The position numbers and the translations under genes were made by a program. A stretch of 64,000 bases of DNA, from contig JAJOZX010002351.1 of assembly GCA_023014485.1 (NCBI GenBank), positions 108,501-172,500 on the forward strand, given 5' to 3'. Below the pieces are notes generated by a model. That model searched no databases and was not told the origin of the DNA. It worked only from the letters and a program-made list of their open reading frames with translations. Numbering within the stretch: the stretch's first letter is position 1; each line of letters starts with the position of its first letter. Source of the stretch: Bathynomus jamesi (Eukaryota; Arthropoda; Malacostraca; Isopoda; Cirolanidae). Of the stretch, positions 20,562 to 32,037 are shown one piece after another.

Positions 20562-20588
20562 CATATATATATATATATATATATATAT
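20562..20588. repeat. (TA)n microsatellite
   Basis: TA run linking the SINE tail to the outer end of the Penelope-like element. Confidence 0.95.
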
Positions 20589-23385
20589 CGGCTATTGATT
20601 GGTGGCGTGGAAAACGCAGTTTAATAATGAACAGGAACACCAGAGAAAATACAAACATCCTTCAAGGTTTAATAGTACCAACGTTTCGGAATGCACTAAT
20701 TCCATCTTCAGGGCTAAAACAATAAAATTCCAAATCACATAGAAAATTACAAAATACAAATTGCTTAATAACAATTTAAAATAAACTTTAAAAAAAAAAA
20801 TTATAAAAAGTAGCTAAGAAAATGTAAAACATTAAAACTAAAAGGTAAATAAATGTGAAGTTAAAAAGTTAAAATTATAAAAAGTAAAAGCATTAAAACT
20901 GAAATGTAAATAAAATAAACTAGTACCTTAACCAAAACATAGCAGATCTATCGATGATTCGTCAGAATTTAGGTCTGGTTTTAGTTTATAAATAAACAGA
21001 GACTCCATAATTTTAAGCTTAAGGTCAGAGCTTCCAGCAGCAAGTACGGTGAAATTAGACTGTGAAATTGGGTGGTTATTGTTGTGCGAGTGATTACGTA
21101 TGAGAGAATTAGGTGGTTTGCCAAGGGGTAAATTTGTACGGACCGATTTACCGAGATGTTCATAAATACGAGATTTTAAATGTCTTTTAGTTTTACCTAT
21201 ATATGACCCATACAGTGGTCACACTTGTATTGATAAACTATAGATGACTTAAGAAGTGTAGGAATAACATCCTTGTATTTAAATAAATGGTAAATCGATT
21301 TAGACGGGGTGAATATAATTTTTATACACAGTTGTGGGTAGAATTCCTTGAGCAATTTTAAAAGTTTATTTCTAATGTTAAAACTTGAGGTTCCCATATA
21401 GGGCAAAGTGAAATACAGGATATCTTTGGGGACTGTAATTAAGTTTCTAGTTGTAGGGCTTATTAGTCTATTTAAGGTTCTGCCTATTGTAGTCTCGACC
21501 AGTCTAGAAGGGAAATTATTCTTGGCAAGGAGTTTTCGGATGAAATCTAGTTCATCGTGTAGTTTGAAGTAATCTGAACAGATATTGAAAGCTCTATTGG
21601 TCAGAGTCGAGATTAAATTTCGTTTGAAACCTAAAGGGATAAAGGAAGAAAAGTTCATAGTAAGATTGGTAAATGTCGGCTTTCGGTAAACGGAAGTTTC
21701 AAAAGAGGAATTAGTTTTTATTATCTTAATGTCCAAAAAGGACAGAGAGCTATTAGATTCAACTTCTGAAGTAAATTGAATGTTAGGGTGCTTAGAATTA
21801 AGGTAATTACGAAACAAAGGGATATGGTCGGGTGATTTAAACAGGAGAAAAGTGTCATCAATATATCTTCTATAAAAAACCGGTTTAAAGTTGGAAGGAC
21901 ACTCATTCAACCATTTGACTTCATGATGACACAGAAACGCGTTAGCTAAGGTGGGACCAAGAGGCAGACCCATTTGAACACCTTCAGTCTGTTTAAAATA
22001 TTCACCGTTGAATATAAATATAAGGTCTTCCACGGAAAATTTTAATAGTTCTTTCATTTGGCCTCTATTAAAACCCTGCACAGTATCAGTATTATTAAAA
22101 AGATTATCAATACATATATCAATAGTTTCTGCAACAGGCACATTGGTAAATAAAGATTTTACATCGAAGCTAGCCATTGTGTAAGAATTATTATTTAATG
22201 AGGTAATTTCTCTAACGAAAGAAAAAGAATCCCGTGCTGTATACAAATTATAAGTTATAGGTGATAGTATGGGAACCAAGAATTTTGAAAGGTTATAACT
22301 AAAAGTTCCTAGAGCCGATAAAATTGGCCTAAGCGGACAATTAGGTTTGTGTATTTTAGGGAGTCCATACATAATGCCTGGGCTGGATCCAGAAACAAAT
22401 AATTTAGTAAAAACCGTGGCTGAGATTATATTATTAGATTTAAGTTTTCTAAGATACCTATTAATTTTATCTTCCTGTTTTAAAATTAAAGCAAAAATGT
22501 CACCAGTTACTTTAGTAAATCTAGTTGCATCATTTAAAATATCTAACATTTTATCAACATAAACATTCCTGTCCAAAAGAACAACGCCATTGCCTTTGTC
22601 TGGTCTTGTAACCACCAATGACTTGTCCAAAGACAGATTTCTTAGACTTTGAAACTCTTCCACCTCCATATTAGATCTATTGCCATAAGGGTTAAAAGCA
22701 TAAAATGAAGTAAAAGCTAAATTACGTAAATTATTAGATAAAAAGTTAAAACCTTTACTATGTGGGTCAAAGAATGAATGTTTAAAAAGGTCCTTAAAAA
22801 ATAACTCAAAGTTGAGGAAATAATTGTAAAAATTAAGTTTCTTTGGAGTAAGAGAGAATTTCAGGCCTTTACAAAGGGCAGATTTTTGAATATCACTGAG
22901 AACTTTGGAAGAATAATTAAAGATGAGATCATTAGCTGCTAGATTATTACTCGTATTATATCCTAATTTTTGGAGTTTCCTGTTCTGAACAAAATTCACC
23001 CTTGCAACACATTTCAAATTGCCCGTCTGAATGACGTTCAAAAGATGTGTTGAATCTATACCAGACACCAGAGACTTAAAATCACAAGTAGACCGATTAA
23101 GATCCCGATTACATTCATTAATGAGCCTTTTCTTAAATTTAATTTCTGCATCTAGTAATTGTTTTTGACAGTTCCTATAGGTTTCACTTTTTTGTAAATG
23201 AAAGTTACTAAGTTTGAACCTCAAAAAGCCAGGAATCAAACCCTGGTTTCTGCAGCAAGTAAGGAACCGCAAATCACACTGAAGTTTTCTAGCCTTGTAG
23301 TCAAGTTTTTCAAGTCTTCTATACATGTGCAATGCTGGTCTTCCATAGCGTTTGGTGATTATATCGGCTATTGATTGGTGGCGTG
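20589..23385 (-). mobile_element. Penelope-like element family 1, minus copy
   Basis: A nearly full element: terminal repeat with a hammerhead motif at 20589-20720, a non-coding A-rich stretch to 20927, then the RT-endonuclease ORF. A second copy of the terminal segment follows at 23359-23490, so the element is flanked by pseudo-LTR-like repeats. The outer boundary is (TA)n. 23909-26661 is the inverted counterpart and is nearly identical. Confidence 0.88.
20680..20711 (-). ncRNA. hammerhead-ribozyme-like motif (PLE family 1, first repeat)
   Basis: On the minus strand: CTGAAGA, a T, the hairpin GGAAT-TAGTGC-ATTCC as stem II, then GAAACGTT. ACGT in GAA-ACGT-T is self-complementary and could form a dimeric stem III. 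It matches the known presence of hammerhead motifs in Penelope-like terminal repeats. The same sequence occurs at 23456-23487 and 26577-26608. Confidence 0.65.
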
Positions 23386-23434
23386 GAAAACGCAGTTTAA
23401 TAATGAACAGGAACACCAGAGAAAATACAAACAT
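20928..23434 (-). pseudogene. Penelope-like RT + GIY-YIG protein, one frameshift
   Basis: The ORF starts at 23434 inside the terminal repeat and runs to 21197. Order: an N-terminal basic region (SIADIITKRYGRPALHMYRR), fingers (RPDKGNGVVLLD), MYGLPKIHKPNCPLRPILSA, motif A (FDVKSLFTNVPV), motif B (GLPLGPTLANAF), the catalytic YIDD in RYIDDTFLLF, and SFLDIKI. It ends with CDHCMG, the beginning of the GIY-YIG nuclease. One G is missing at about 21212 compared with the sister copy, so the rest of the nuclease (IGKTKRHLKSRIYEHL) to the stop at 20930-20928 is out of frame. The RT half is intact. Confidence 0.88.
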
Positions 23435-23908
23435 CCTTCAAGGTTTAATAGTACCAACGTTTCGGAATGCACTAATTCCATCTTCAGGGCTAAAACAATA
23501 AAATTCCAAATCACATAGAAAATTACAAAATACAAATTGCTTAATAACAATTTAAAATAAACTTTAAAAAAAAAAAATTATAAAAAGTAGCTAAGAAAAT
23601 GTAAAACATTAAAACTAAAAGGTAAATAAATGTGAAGTTAAAAAGTTAAAATTATAAAAAGTAAAAGCATTAAAACTGAAATGTAAATAAAATAAACTAG
23701 TACCTTAACCAAAACATAGCAGATCTATCGATGATTCGTCAGAATTTAGGTCTGGTTTTAGTTTATAAATAAACAGAGACTCCATAATTTTAAGCTTAAG
23801 GTCAGAGCTTCCAGCAGCAAGTACGGTGAAATTAGACTGTGAAATTGGGTGGTTATTGTTGTGCGAGTGATTACGTATGAGAGAATTAGGTGGTTTGCCA
23901 AGGGGTAA
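23386..23908 (-). mobile_element. partial third copy of PLE family 1 (3' part)
   Basis: This repeats 20610-21130 almost exactly: terminal repeat, A-rich spacer, then the last ~67 codons (23705-23908) of the GIY-YIG domain (LRNHSHNNNHPI and IMESLFIYKLKPDLN). It ends abruptly at GGGTAAAT, where the inverted copy begins with CAATAGCCGATATAATC. Confidence 0.85.
23456..23487 (-). ncRNA. hammerhead-ribozyme-like motif (PLE family 1, second repeat)
   Basis: Identical core to 20680-20711: CTGAAGA, five-pair stem II, then GAAACGTT. It lies upstream of the minus-strand RT ORF, so a transcript through both repeats would carry two motifs. Confidence 0.6.
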
Positions 23909-26354
23909 ATCAATAGCCGATATAATCACCAAACGCTATGGAAGACCAGCATTGCACATGTATAGAAGACTTGAAAAACTTGACTACAAGGCTAGAAAAC
24001 TTCAGTGTGATTTGCGGTTCCTTACTTGCTGCAGAAACCAGGGTTTGATTCCTGGCTTTTTGAGGTTCAAACTTAGTAACTTTCATTTACAAAAAAGTGA
24101 AACCTATAGGAACTGTCAAAAACAATTACTAGATGCAGAAATTAAATTTAAGAAAAGGCTCATTAATGAATGTAATCGGGATCTTAATCGGTCTACTTGT
24201 GATTTTAAGTCTCTGGTGTCTGGTATAGATTCAACACATCTTTTGAACGTCATTCAGACGGGCAATTTGAAATGTGTTGCAAGGGTGAATTTTGTTCAGA
24301 ACAGGAAACTCCAAAAATTAGGATATAATACGAGTAATAATCTAGCAGCTAATGATCTCATCTTTAATTATTCTTCCAAAGTTCTCAGTGATATTCAAAA
24401 ATCTGCCCTTTGTAAAGGCCTGAAATTCTCTCTTACTCCAAAGAAACTTAATTTTTACAATTATTTCCTCAACTTTGAGTTATTTTTTAAGGACCTTTTT
24501 AAACATTCATTCTTTGACCCACATAGTAAAGGTTTTAACTTTTTATCTAATAATTTACGTAATTTAGCTTTTACTTCATTTTATGCTTTTAACCCTTATG
24601 GCAATAGATCTAATATGGAGGTGGAAGAGTTTCAAAGTCTAAGAAATCTGTCTTTGGACAAGTCATTGGTGGTTACAAGACCAGACAAAGGCAATGGCGT
24701 TGTTCTTTTGGACAGGAATGTTTATGTTGATAAAATGTTAGATATTTTAAATGATGCAACTAGATTTACTAAAGTAACTGGTGACATTTTTGCTTTAATT
24801 TTAAAACAGGAAGATAAAATTAATAGGTATCTTAGAAAACTTAAATCTAATAATATAATCTCAGCCACGGTTTTACTAAATTATTTGTTCTGGATCCAGC
24901 CCAGGCATTATGTATGGACTCCCTAAAATACACAAACCTAATTGTCCGCTTAGGCCAATTTTATCGGCTCTAGGAACTTTTAGTTATAACCTTTCAAAAT
25001 TCTTGGTTCCCATACTATCACCTATAACTTATAATTTGTATACAGCACGGGATTCTTTTTCTTTCGTTAGAGAAATTACCTCATTAAATAATAATTCTTA
25101 CACAATGGCTAGCTTCGATGTAAATCTTTATTTACCAATGTGCCTGTTGCAGAAACTATTGATATATGTATTGATAATCTTTTTAATAATACTGATACTG
25201 TGCAGGGTTTTAATAGAGGCCAAATGAAAGAACTATTAAAATTTTCCGTGGAAGACCTTATATTTATATTCAACGGTGAATATTTTAAACAGACTGAAGG
25301 TGTTCAAATGGGTCTGCCTCTTGGTCCCACCTTAGCTAACGCGTTTCTGTGTCATCATGAAGTCAAATGGTTGAATGAGTGTCCTTCCAACTTTAAACCG
25401 GTTTTTTATAGAAGATATATTGATGACACTTTTCTCCTGTTTAAATCACCCGACCATATCCCTTTGTTTCGTAATTACCTTAATTCTAAGCACCCTAACA
25501 TTCAATTTACTTCAGAAGTTGAATCTAATAGCTCTCTGTCCTTTTTGGACATTAAGATAATAAAAACTAATTCCTCTTTTGAAACTTCCGTTTACCGAAA
25601 GCCGACATTTACCAATCTTACTATGAACTTTTCTTCCTTTATCCCTTTAGGTTTCAAACGAAATTTAATCTCGACTCTGACCAATAGAGCTTTCAATATC
25701 TGTTCAGATTACTTCAAACTACACGATGAACTAGATTTCATCCGAAAACTCCTTGCCAAGAATAATTTCCCTTCTAGACTGGTCGAGACTACAATAGGCA
25801 GAACCTTAAATAGACTAATAAGCCCTACAACTAGAAACTTAATTACAGTCCCCAAAGATATCCTGTATTTCACTTTGCCCTATATGGGAACCTCAAGTTT
25901 TAACATTAGAAATAAACTTTTAAAATTGCTCAAGGAATTCTACCCACAACTGTGTATAAAAATTATATTCACCCCGTCTAAATCGATTTACCATTTATTT
26001 AAATACAAGGATGTTATTCCTACACTTCTTAAGTCATCTATAGTCTATCAATACAAGTGTGACCACTGTATGGGGTCATATATAGGTAAAACTAAAAGAC
26101 ATTTAAAATCTCGTATTTATGAACATCTCGGTAAATCGGTCCGTACAAATTTACCCCTTGGCAAACCACCTAATTCTCTCATACGTAATCACTCGCACAA
26201 CAATAACCACCCAATTTCACAGTCTAATTTCACCGTACTTGCTGCTGGAAGCTCTGACCTTAAGCTTAAAATTATGGAGTCTCTGTTTATTTATAAACTA
26301 AAACCAGACCTAAATTCTGACGAATCATCGATAGATCTGCTATGTTTTGGTTAA
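23909..26354 (+). pseudogene. Penelope-like RT + GIY-YIG protein, two frameshifts
   Basis: Same protein as on the minus strand. Frameshifts lie near 24880 (after IISATV) and near 25122 (within motif A, after FDV). From 25140 the frame is open to the stop at 26352-26354 and includes RYIDDTFLLF and a complete GIY-YIG region: CDHCMGSYIGKTKRHL, SRIYEHL, and IMESLFIYKLKPDLN (Glu of the nuclease). The lesions differ from those of the minus copy, so each decayed independently after duplication. Confidence 0.88.
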
Positions 26355-26565
26355 GGTACTAGTTTATTTTATTTACATTTCAGTTTTAATGCTTTTACTT
26401 TTTATAATTTTAACTTTTTAACTTCACATTTATTTACCTTTTAGTTTTAATGTTTTACATTTTCTTAGCTACTTTTTATAATTTTTTTTTTTTTTTTTAA
26501 AGTTTATTTTAAATTGTTATTAAGCAATTTGTATTTTGTAATTTTCTATGTGATTTGGAATTTTA

Positions 26566-26623
26566 TTGTTTTAGCCCTGAAGATGGAATTAGTGCATTCC
26601 GAAACGTTGGTACTATTAAACCT
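26566..26623 (+). ncRNA. hammerhead-ribozyme-like motif (PLE family 1, plus)
   Basis: CTGAAGA at 26577-26583, an extra T, stem II GGAAT/ATTCC with loop TAGTGC, then GAAACGTT at 26601-26608. Flanks can pair as an interrupted stem I (GTTTTAG..CC with GG..CTA..AAAAC-like bases, imperfect). The single T after the CTGAAGA box differs from the textbook core, in which stem II begins directly. Confidence 0.6.
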
Positions 26624-26659
26624 TGAAGGATGTTTGTATTTTCTCTGGTGTTCCTGTTC

Positions 26660-26661
<2 letters not shown>

Positions 26662-26694
<33 letters not shown>
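26662..26694. repeat. (TA)n microsatellite between PLE families 1 and 2
   Basis: TA run that serves as the outer border for both Penelope-like families. Confidence 0.95.
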
Positions 26695-26698
<4 letters not shown>

Positions 26699-26749
26699 TA
26701 GTAGAAATCCAATGACAAGGAGAAATGTAAATGCCATGAAAAGTCTTCT

Positions 26750-26799
26750 TTATTGCGCAACGTTTCGAGCAATACGCTCATCTTCAGGCTGTTTAATAA
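26750..26799 (-). ncRNA. hammerhead-ribozyme-like motif (PLE family 2, minus)
   Basis: Minus-strand copy of the motif at 28654-28703: CTGAAGA (26787-26781), stem II GAGC/GCTC with loop GTATT, then GAAACGTT (26766-26759). An outer stem TTATT/AATAA can close it. Confidence 0.62.
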
Positions 26800-27133
26800 C
26801 AATGTGAAATTAAAATCAATATTGAATGAAAAACAAACAGAAATTTCTATAACCTATTCGTAAAGACAAATTTTAAAAGACTGAGAAAAGAGGGTTAAGT
26901 TCTAAGTTATACAGATTTACATATCAAAATTAAGAAGTTATTTTTAAATACATGTAGTAAATGTGAAATTAATACACTGGAAAAATTACCAATAGTACAC
27001 TGGAACAATGGAGCTATCTAACCTTACACAGCAGTATCCGAGGCCGACTAATTTGAGCAGAGGAGACGGGAATGAAAGATGGCGAGGGAGATAGGGGAAG
27101 GAGGGATTATAAGGAATTGGGGAAGGAGAGGGA

Positions 27134-27904
27134 TCATAGCAGATTGAGAGGGACGGACGATGAGTCAACATTCAGACTAGGGGACAATGCTTTAATGAAA
27201 AGGGATTCTAAAATTCTTAGTGAGTTGGGACAAGTATTACAACCAAGAATTTTAAAATTGTCTAAAGTGACATCAATTTTGCATTTGATGCTATGTTCAC
27301 GTATGCTGGAGGCTTCCTTAGTTTTTAAAATTTTACCTGTTCGGCCACTTATTCCCATATGCGAATAAAATCTAGCCCTGAGAGAGCGAACAGTGCTGCC
27401 GATGTAATTCCCAAGGAGACACCTAGGGCAGGTAAATAAATATACAACACCGCTACGCAACGAGTCAGGGGTTCGATCCTTCGCTGAGAAAAAGCTACCT
27501 AAAGACGTTTTATTAATAAATATGATGCGGAAATCAGTATGATAAAAAAATTTCCTTAACAATTTTGTAAATTTAAGCTTAAATTCCTTATTCAAGGGAC
27601 CCATTTCAGGTACCAAGAAATATTTTATATCCTTCGGCACTGTAATACATTGAAGTTGAGGGCTATAAACATTATTTAAGAAGGATCTAATTAGTTTGTC
27701 TACATATTGAACAGGAAAACTATTATTAGTAAGTAAGTATGATCTTAGATTATTAAATTCATCATAAGTAAGGTAAAATTGGAGGTCAAATTATATCCTC
27801 TGAACAGGAGAGTTTTAATACAAGACATCTTATAGTTGAAATCAGTAAAACTAAAAAAATTCATGCCCAAACCAGTGAAAGTGGGTTTCCTATAAACTGA
27901 TTTT
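27134..27904 (-). pseudogene. Penelope-like protein family 2, RT tail and GIY-YIG nuclease
   Basis: From about 27904 the minus strand encodes VYRKPTFTGLGMNFFSF with disruptions. ORF 27640-27134 then carries MPKDIKYFLVPEMGP and a full GIY-YIG domain (YLFTCPRCLLGNYIGSTVRS, ARFYSHMGISGR, ILESLFIKALSPSLN). CPRC is the Cys pair usually preceding this nuclease in Penelope-like elements. The reverse-transcriptase catalytic part is missing, so the copy cannot be autonomous. Confidence 0.82.
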
Positions 27905-28319
27905 TTTATCATACTGATTTCCGCATCATATTTATTAATAAAACGTCTTTAGGTAGCTTTTTCTCAGCGAAGGATCGAACCCCTGACTCGTTGCGTAGCG
28001 GTGTTGTATATTTATTTACCTGCCCTAGGTGTCTCCTTGGGAATTACATCGGCAGCACTGTTCGCTCTCTCAGGGCTAGATTTTATTCGCATATGGGAAT
28101 AAGTGGCCGAACAGGTTAAAATTTTAAAAACTAAGGAAGCCTCCAGCATACGTGAACATAGGCATCAAATGCAAAATTGATGTCACTTTAGACAATTTTA
28201 AAATTCTTGGTTGTAATACTTGTCCCAACTCACTAAGAATTTTAGAATCCCTTTTCATTAAAGCATTGTCCCCTAGTCTGAATGTTGACTCATCGTCCGT
28301 CCCTCTCAATCTGCTATGA
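27905..28319 (+). pseudogene. Penelope-like family 2 GIY-YIG domain, inverted copy
   Basis: Inverted duplicate of 27134-27550, starting inside the nuclease ORF at FFYHTDFRIIF. It includes CPRCLGNYIGS-type sequence and ends with the stop at 28317-28319. A frameshift near 28119 (GRTG then VKILKT) breaks the frame. Confidence 0.78.
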
Positions 28320-28653
28320 TCCCTCCTCCTTCCCCAATTCCTTATAATCCCTCCTTCCCCTATCTCCCTCGCCATCTTTCATTCCCGTCTCCTCTGCTCA
28401 ATTAGTCGGCCTCGGATACTGCTGTGTAAGGTTAGATAGCTCCATTGTTCCAGTGTACTATTGGTAATTTTTCCAGTGTATTAATTTCACATTTACTACA
28501 TGTATTTAAAAATAACTTCTTAATTTTGATATGTAAATCTGTATAACTTAGAACTTAACCCTCTTTTCTCAGTCTTTTAAAATTTGTCTTTACGAATAGG
28601 TTATAGAAATTTCTGTTTGTTTTTCATTCAATATTGATTTTAATTTCACATTG

Positions 28654-28703
28654 TTATTAAACAGCCTGAAGATGAGCGTATTGCTCGAAACGTTGCGCAA
28701 TAA
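28654..28703 (+). ncRNA. hammerhead-ribozyme-like motif (PLE family 2, plus)
   Basis: CTGAAGA at 28666-28672, an extra T, stem II GAGC-GTATT-GCTC, GAAACGTT at 28687-28694. GC pairs with GC next to the core. TTATT (28654-28658) pairs with AATAA (28699-28703) beyond an internal loop. ACGT can pair with a second molecule to make stem III. Confidence 0.68.
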
Positions 28704-28793
28704 AGAAGACTTTTCATGGCATTTACATTTCTCCTTGTCATTGGATTTCTACTAAATATTAAATTGAAGCTCTGTAGAAGCAACCCGCATAAT

Positions 28794-28818
28794 TATATAT
28801 ATATATATATACGTATAT
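28794..28818. repeat. (TA)n microsatellite
   Basis: Short TA run with a CG interruption between PLE family 2 and the hAT element. Confidence 0.85.
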
Positions 28819-28819
28819 A

Positions 28820-31010
28820 CAGGACCGGCGTAGCTATGAAGGGACTAAGCGGTCGCCTAGGGCCCCGGACAGCTCTTGGGGCCCCCTTGGCCCCATGCTA
28901 ATGATCCAGGGTTCATTATTGTACACACAATACACACAAGGTTTGTGTATTGTGTGTGCTTAAGTATATTTATCTAATTACTGTGTTTCATGTTTAGCAG
29001 GTTTTCTCTCTTGTTTTTGTTTCTAAACATTTGACTTGAAGGCAGTAAAATGAAATAGTAAGTTACTTAGATCACAAATTTATATAAATTATCGAGAAAT
29101 CATGATGATGACGTTCAAAAGGAGCTATCCTTCAGGCGCAGAGAAGGGGGAAAAAAAAGAAAATGGATATGAAGATCCGCTTACATGATAAAGGTGTGTA
29201 ATTCTTCTTATTGTAACCTTCATTCCTATGATTTACAATCTTAGCTTTAAGACATTTACTGGAAACATTTACAATTTCTCTAGAAATGCATGTTTGTAAG
29301 AATAATTATATCATTTTAATAATCTTGCCTCATCCAGCAGTGATCTAAGATGCATAATGTTTGGTATCTATTATATAATGCAATTTAAAAATATAGAAAC
29401 ATATAATAGCCACACGAGAAGCACCCTCAGTATATAGATTCACTTTTTTTATGGAATATGCTATGAAGATGTTTTTAAAAATCTTATTCACTATATTAAC
29501 ATTAGAATTGTCATCGCTATTTTTCCCACAGGTGCAATTCTGAAATTTGCTCAGAAAGAAGGACCTTCAGAGGAATCAACCCCGCTGCTCCATGTGTAGA
29601 CATTGCTGCATTTGAGTCGACCTTAGAGGAAGCAGGGCCCGCTGTTCCAAGTGCAAACACTGTTGCATCTGAGGGTAGCTCAGAGGAACCAAGTCCTTCT
29701 GCTGTAAATGACCCTGATGCGTATGGAGGAATCTCAGAAAAACAAGGGACTTCTGCTGTCAAAGATGAATTGACCCACACCAAGGCAACACAACATTGAT
29801 AACTGCAAAACCTCTTGATCCAGCCAAGTGGCCCTCTGTATGGTCAGATTCGCTAAGGACAGAAATAGTGCATAGAGGACCATTTCAAATTCAACTAAAT
29901 TTTTCATTCCCTGAAAGAAAAGATGGTAGAAGTTTCCACCACCATTTAATGTAGCGAAGATTAATAAATGGGGAAAGAATCCATAGAAGCTGGCTGATGT
30001 ACTCAGAAAGAAACAATTCTACATATTGTCTCCGTTGCAAATTATTTTCCACAAAGCAATACAAATTAATGAGTGAGGGAGGCTCTGACTGGGTAAATAT
30101 AAGTACATTGCTCTAATGCCATGAAAATAGTCCCAAGCATAAAAGAACACGATTTCATGGAAGGAACTTGAAATAAGCCTGAAAAAAAAGAAAGTCATTG
30201 ATCAGACTGAGATGTGTTTGCTTGAAGCAGAGAGAAAACGCTGGCGGGATGTTCTGACAAGGTTGGTTGTTATAATACAGTCACTTGCTGAAAGAAACCT
30301 TGCTTTCTGGGCTCTTCAGACAATTTGTGCAGACTAAATAATTACTTGCGAAGTTTGACCCAATAATGGAACAACACATTGAACTTGTCAGAGGGGCCAT
30401 GTCTCATGCTCACTACTTAGGAAAAGACATCCAAAATAAGCTAATCAAATTAATCAGCGGCAGATTGCTTGAAACTATCGTGACACAGATAAAGGAGTCT
30501 AAATACTACTCCATTATCTTGGATTGCACTCCAGATGTGCAAATTTGCCTGATTCATCATCAGATAACATGACAACAGAGGAATTACTCTCTTTCATTCA
30601 TGAGAAACAGCTGAAAGAACTGTGTCCAAACCTCTCGGTTGCACTGAAGATTGCTGTCACTCTCCCAGTGATAATGGCTGCAGCGGAGAGGAGCTTCTCA
30701 AAGCATACTTGAGATCATCAATGACTCAATATCGTCTGGGTGGGTTTGCCATAATCAGCATGAACCACGAATTTGGACAGCAGCTCTCATATGATGACAT
30801 AAGTGATGATTTTGCTTCGAAGAAATGCAGACGACATAAACTTTGAAGGTCTATAATATTGACTGATCTCAGGTCTGTTGGTTATTTCACAATTTAATTA
30901 GCCAAGTTACGATGTAAAGGAGGTTTTGAGGAAGAGAGAAGAGATCATAAGAATAGGGAACTATGAAGGAACCAACCTCCCCTTGTACATGGTTGAGGGA
31001 AACTCATCAT
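28820..31010 (+). mobile_element. hAT element with ZMYM1/DUF4371-type transposase, decayed
   Basis: The left end CAGGACCGGCGTAGCTATGA followed by GCGGTCGCCTAGGGCCCC is typical of hAT elements of this type. Coding remains occur in order. First, PAKWPSVW..RTEIVHRGPF and LMYSERNNSTYCLRCKLF (TTF-type zinc finger, about 29818-30080). Next, HIELVRGAMSHAHYLGKDIQ and YYSIILDCTPD (DUF4371, catalytic Asp region, 30366-30545). Last, LPVIMAAAERSFSK (dimerisation motif, 30650-30710). A large internal deletion lies between the last two, and stops are frequent. The right end is not found. A LINE begins at 31011. Confidence 0.75.
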
Positions 31011-32037
31011 TACAAATTTGCGTTGGGTGGCGTTTAAAGAAAGTTTTAGGGATATTGAAAGGGAGTTTATTCCTCGTAGGCCTAAGCGTGCTAGAAATCG
31101 TGGTAGGCCGAAGTGGTGGAATAGGGAAATAGGCGAGTTCATAAACGAGCGTAATAGAGCGTATAGACTTAATAAGCGCAATGGCACGGCAGCTAACTTT
31201 AATGTATATATTCAGCTTAGACGTCAGGTTAAAAGATCAGTTAGGAATGCCAAGCGTAATTTAGAGATACTTATAGCTGCGGATAGTAAACATAATCCAA
31301 AAAAGTTTTTTGAATGCGTTAATAATCGTAAGCCGGTAAAAAATAACATAGGCCCTCTAGTTAATGGCGCTTTGGCTTCTGACGCTCAGGCGATGGCGGG
31401 TATTTTCAATAACTTTTTTGCGACAGTTTTTACCGTAGAAGACGTAAATAATGTCCCCGACGTGGACGATATCGTTCCATTTAGTAGCGAGACTATTTTA
31501 GATGAAATAACTGTTTACGAGGCTGAGATTGCGCATTATATCGATAGGCTAAAAGTTAGCAAGGCTCCAGGCCCTGACGCTTTTTATCCCAGACATTTGA
31601 AAGATTTGAAAGACGTTATCGTAGGCCCCTTAACGAAGATTTTTAATCAGTCACTCGAAACGGGGATTATTCCTGAAGACTTCAAATTAGCTAACGTCAC
31701 GCCTATTTTTAAAAAAGGCGACCGCGCAGTAGCTAGCAATTATAGGCCCATTAGCTTAACGTCAATTGTCGGTAAACTTTTGGAATCCGTAGTTAGGGAT
31801 CGTATTATCGATCACTTAGAAAGTAGAGATTTGATTAATAGTAGTCAGCATGGGTTTCGGCGCCATAGGTCTTGTTTAACTAATTTGTTAGAATTTTATA
31901 ACGAAATAGTGCGCGAATACGATAGGCATAGAGCAGCTGACGTTATTTATTTAGATTTTAAAAAGGCGTTCGATACAGTTTCGCATAGGAGACTAATTGC
32001 GAAGGTCAAAGCGCACGGTATACGCGGTCAGGTAGCT

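Larger units (their letters stand above)
23909..26661 (+). mobile_element. Penelope-like element family 1, plus copy
   Basis: The inverted twin of 20589-23385, joined head-to-head at 23908/23909. It contains the ORF, the A/T-rich spacer (26355-26560) and the terminal repeat with its hammerhead motif. It ends at (TA)n at 26662. The very high identity to the minus copy means the duplication is recent. Confidence 0.88.
26695..27904 (-). mobile_element. Penelope-like element family 2, minus 3' part
   Basis: Terminal repeat with hammerhead motif (26750-26799), spacer, then RT C-terminus and GIY-YIG domain. It is joined head-to-head to an inverted partial copy at about 27905. The sequence differs throughout from family 1. 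Confidence 0.85.
27905..28790 (+). mobile_element. Penelope-like element family 2, plus 3' part
   Basis: Inverted partner of the preceding copy: nuclease ORF, spacer, terminal repeat with hammerhead, then (TA)n at 28794. The two arms form a palindrome of about 2 x 0.87 kb, with about 330 bp of RT tail in the minus arm only. Confidence 0.85.
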
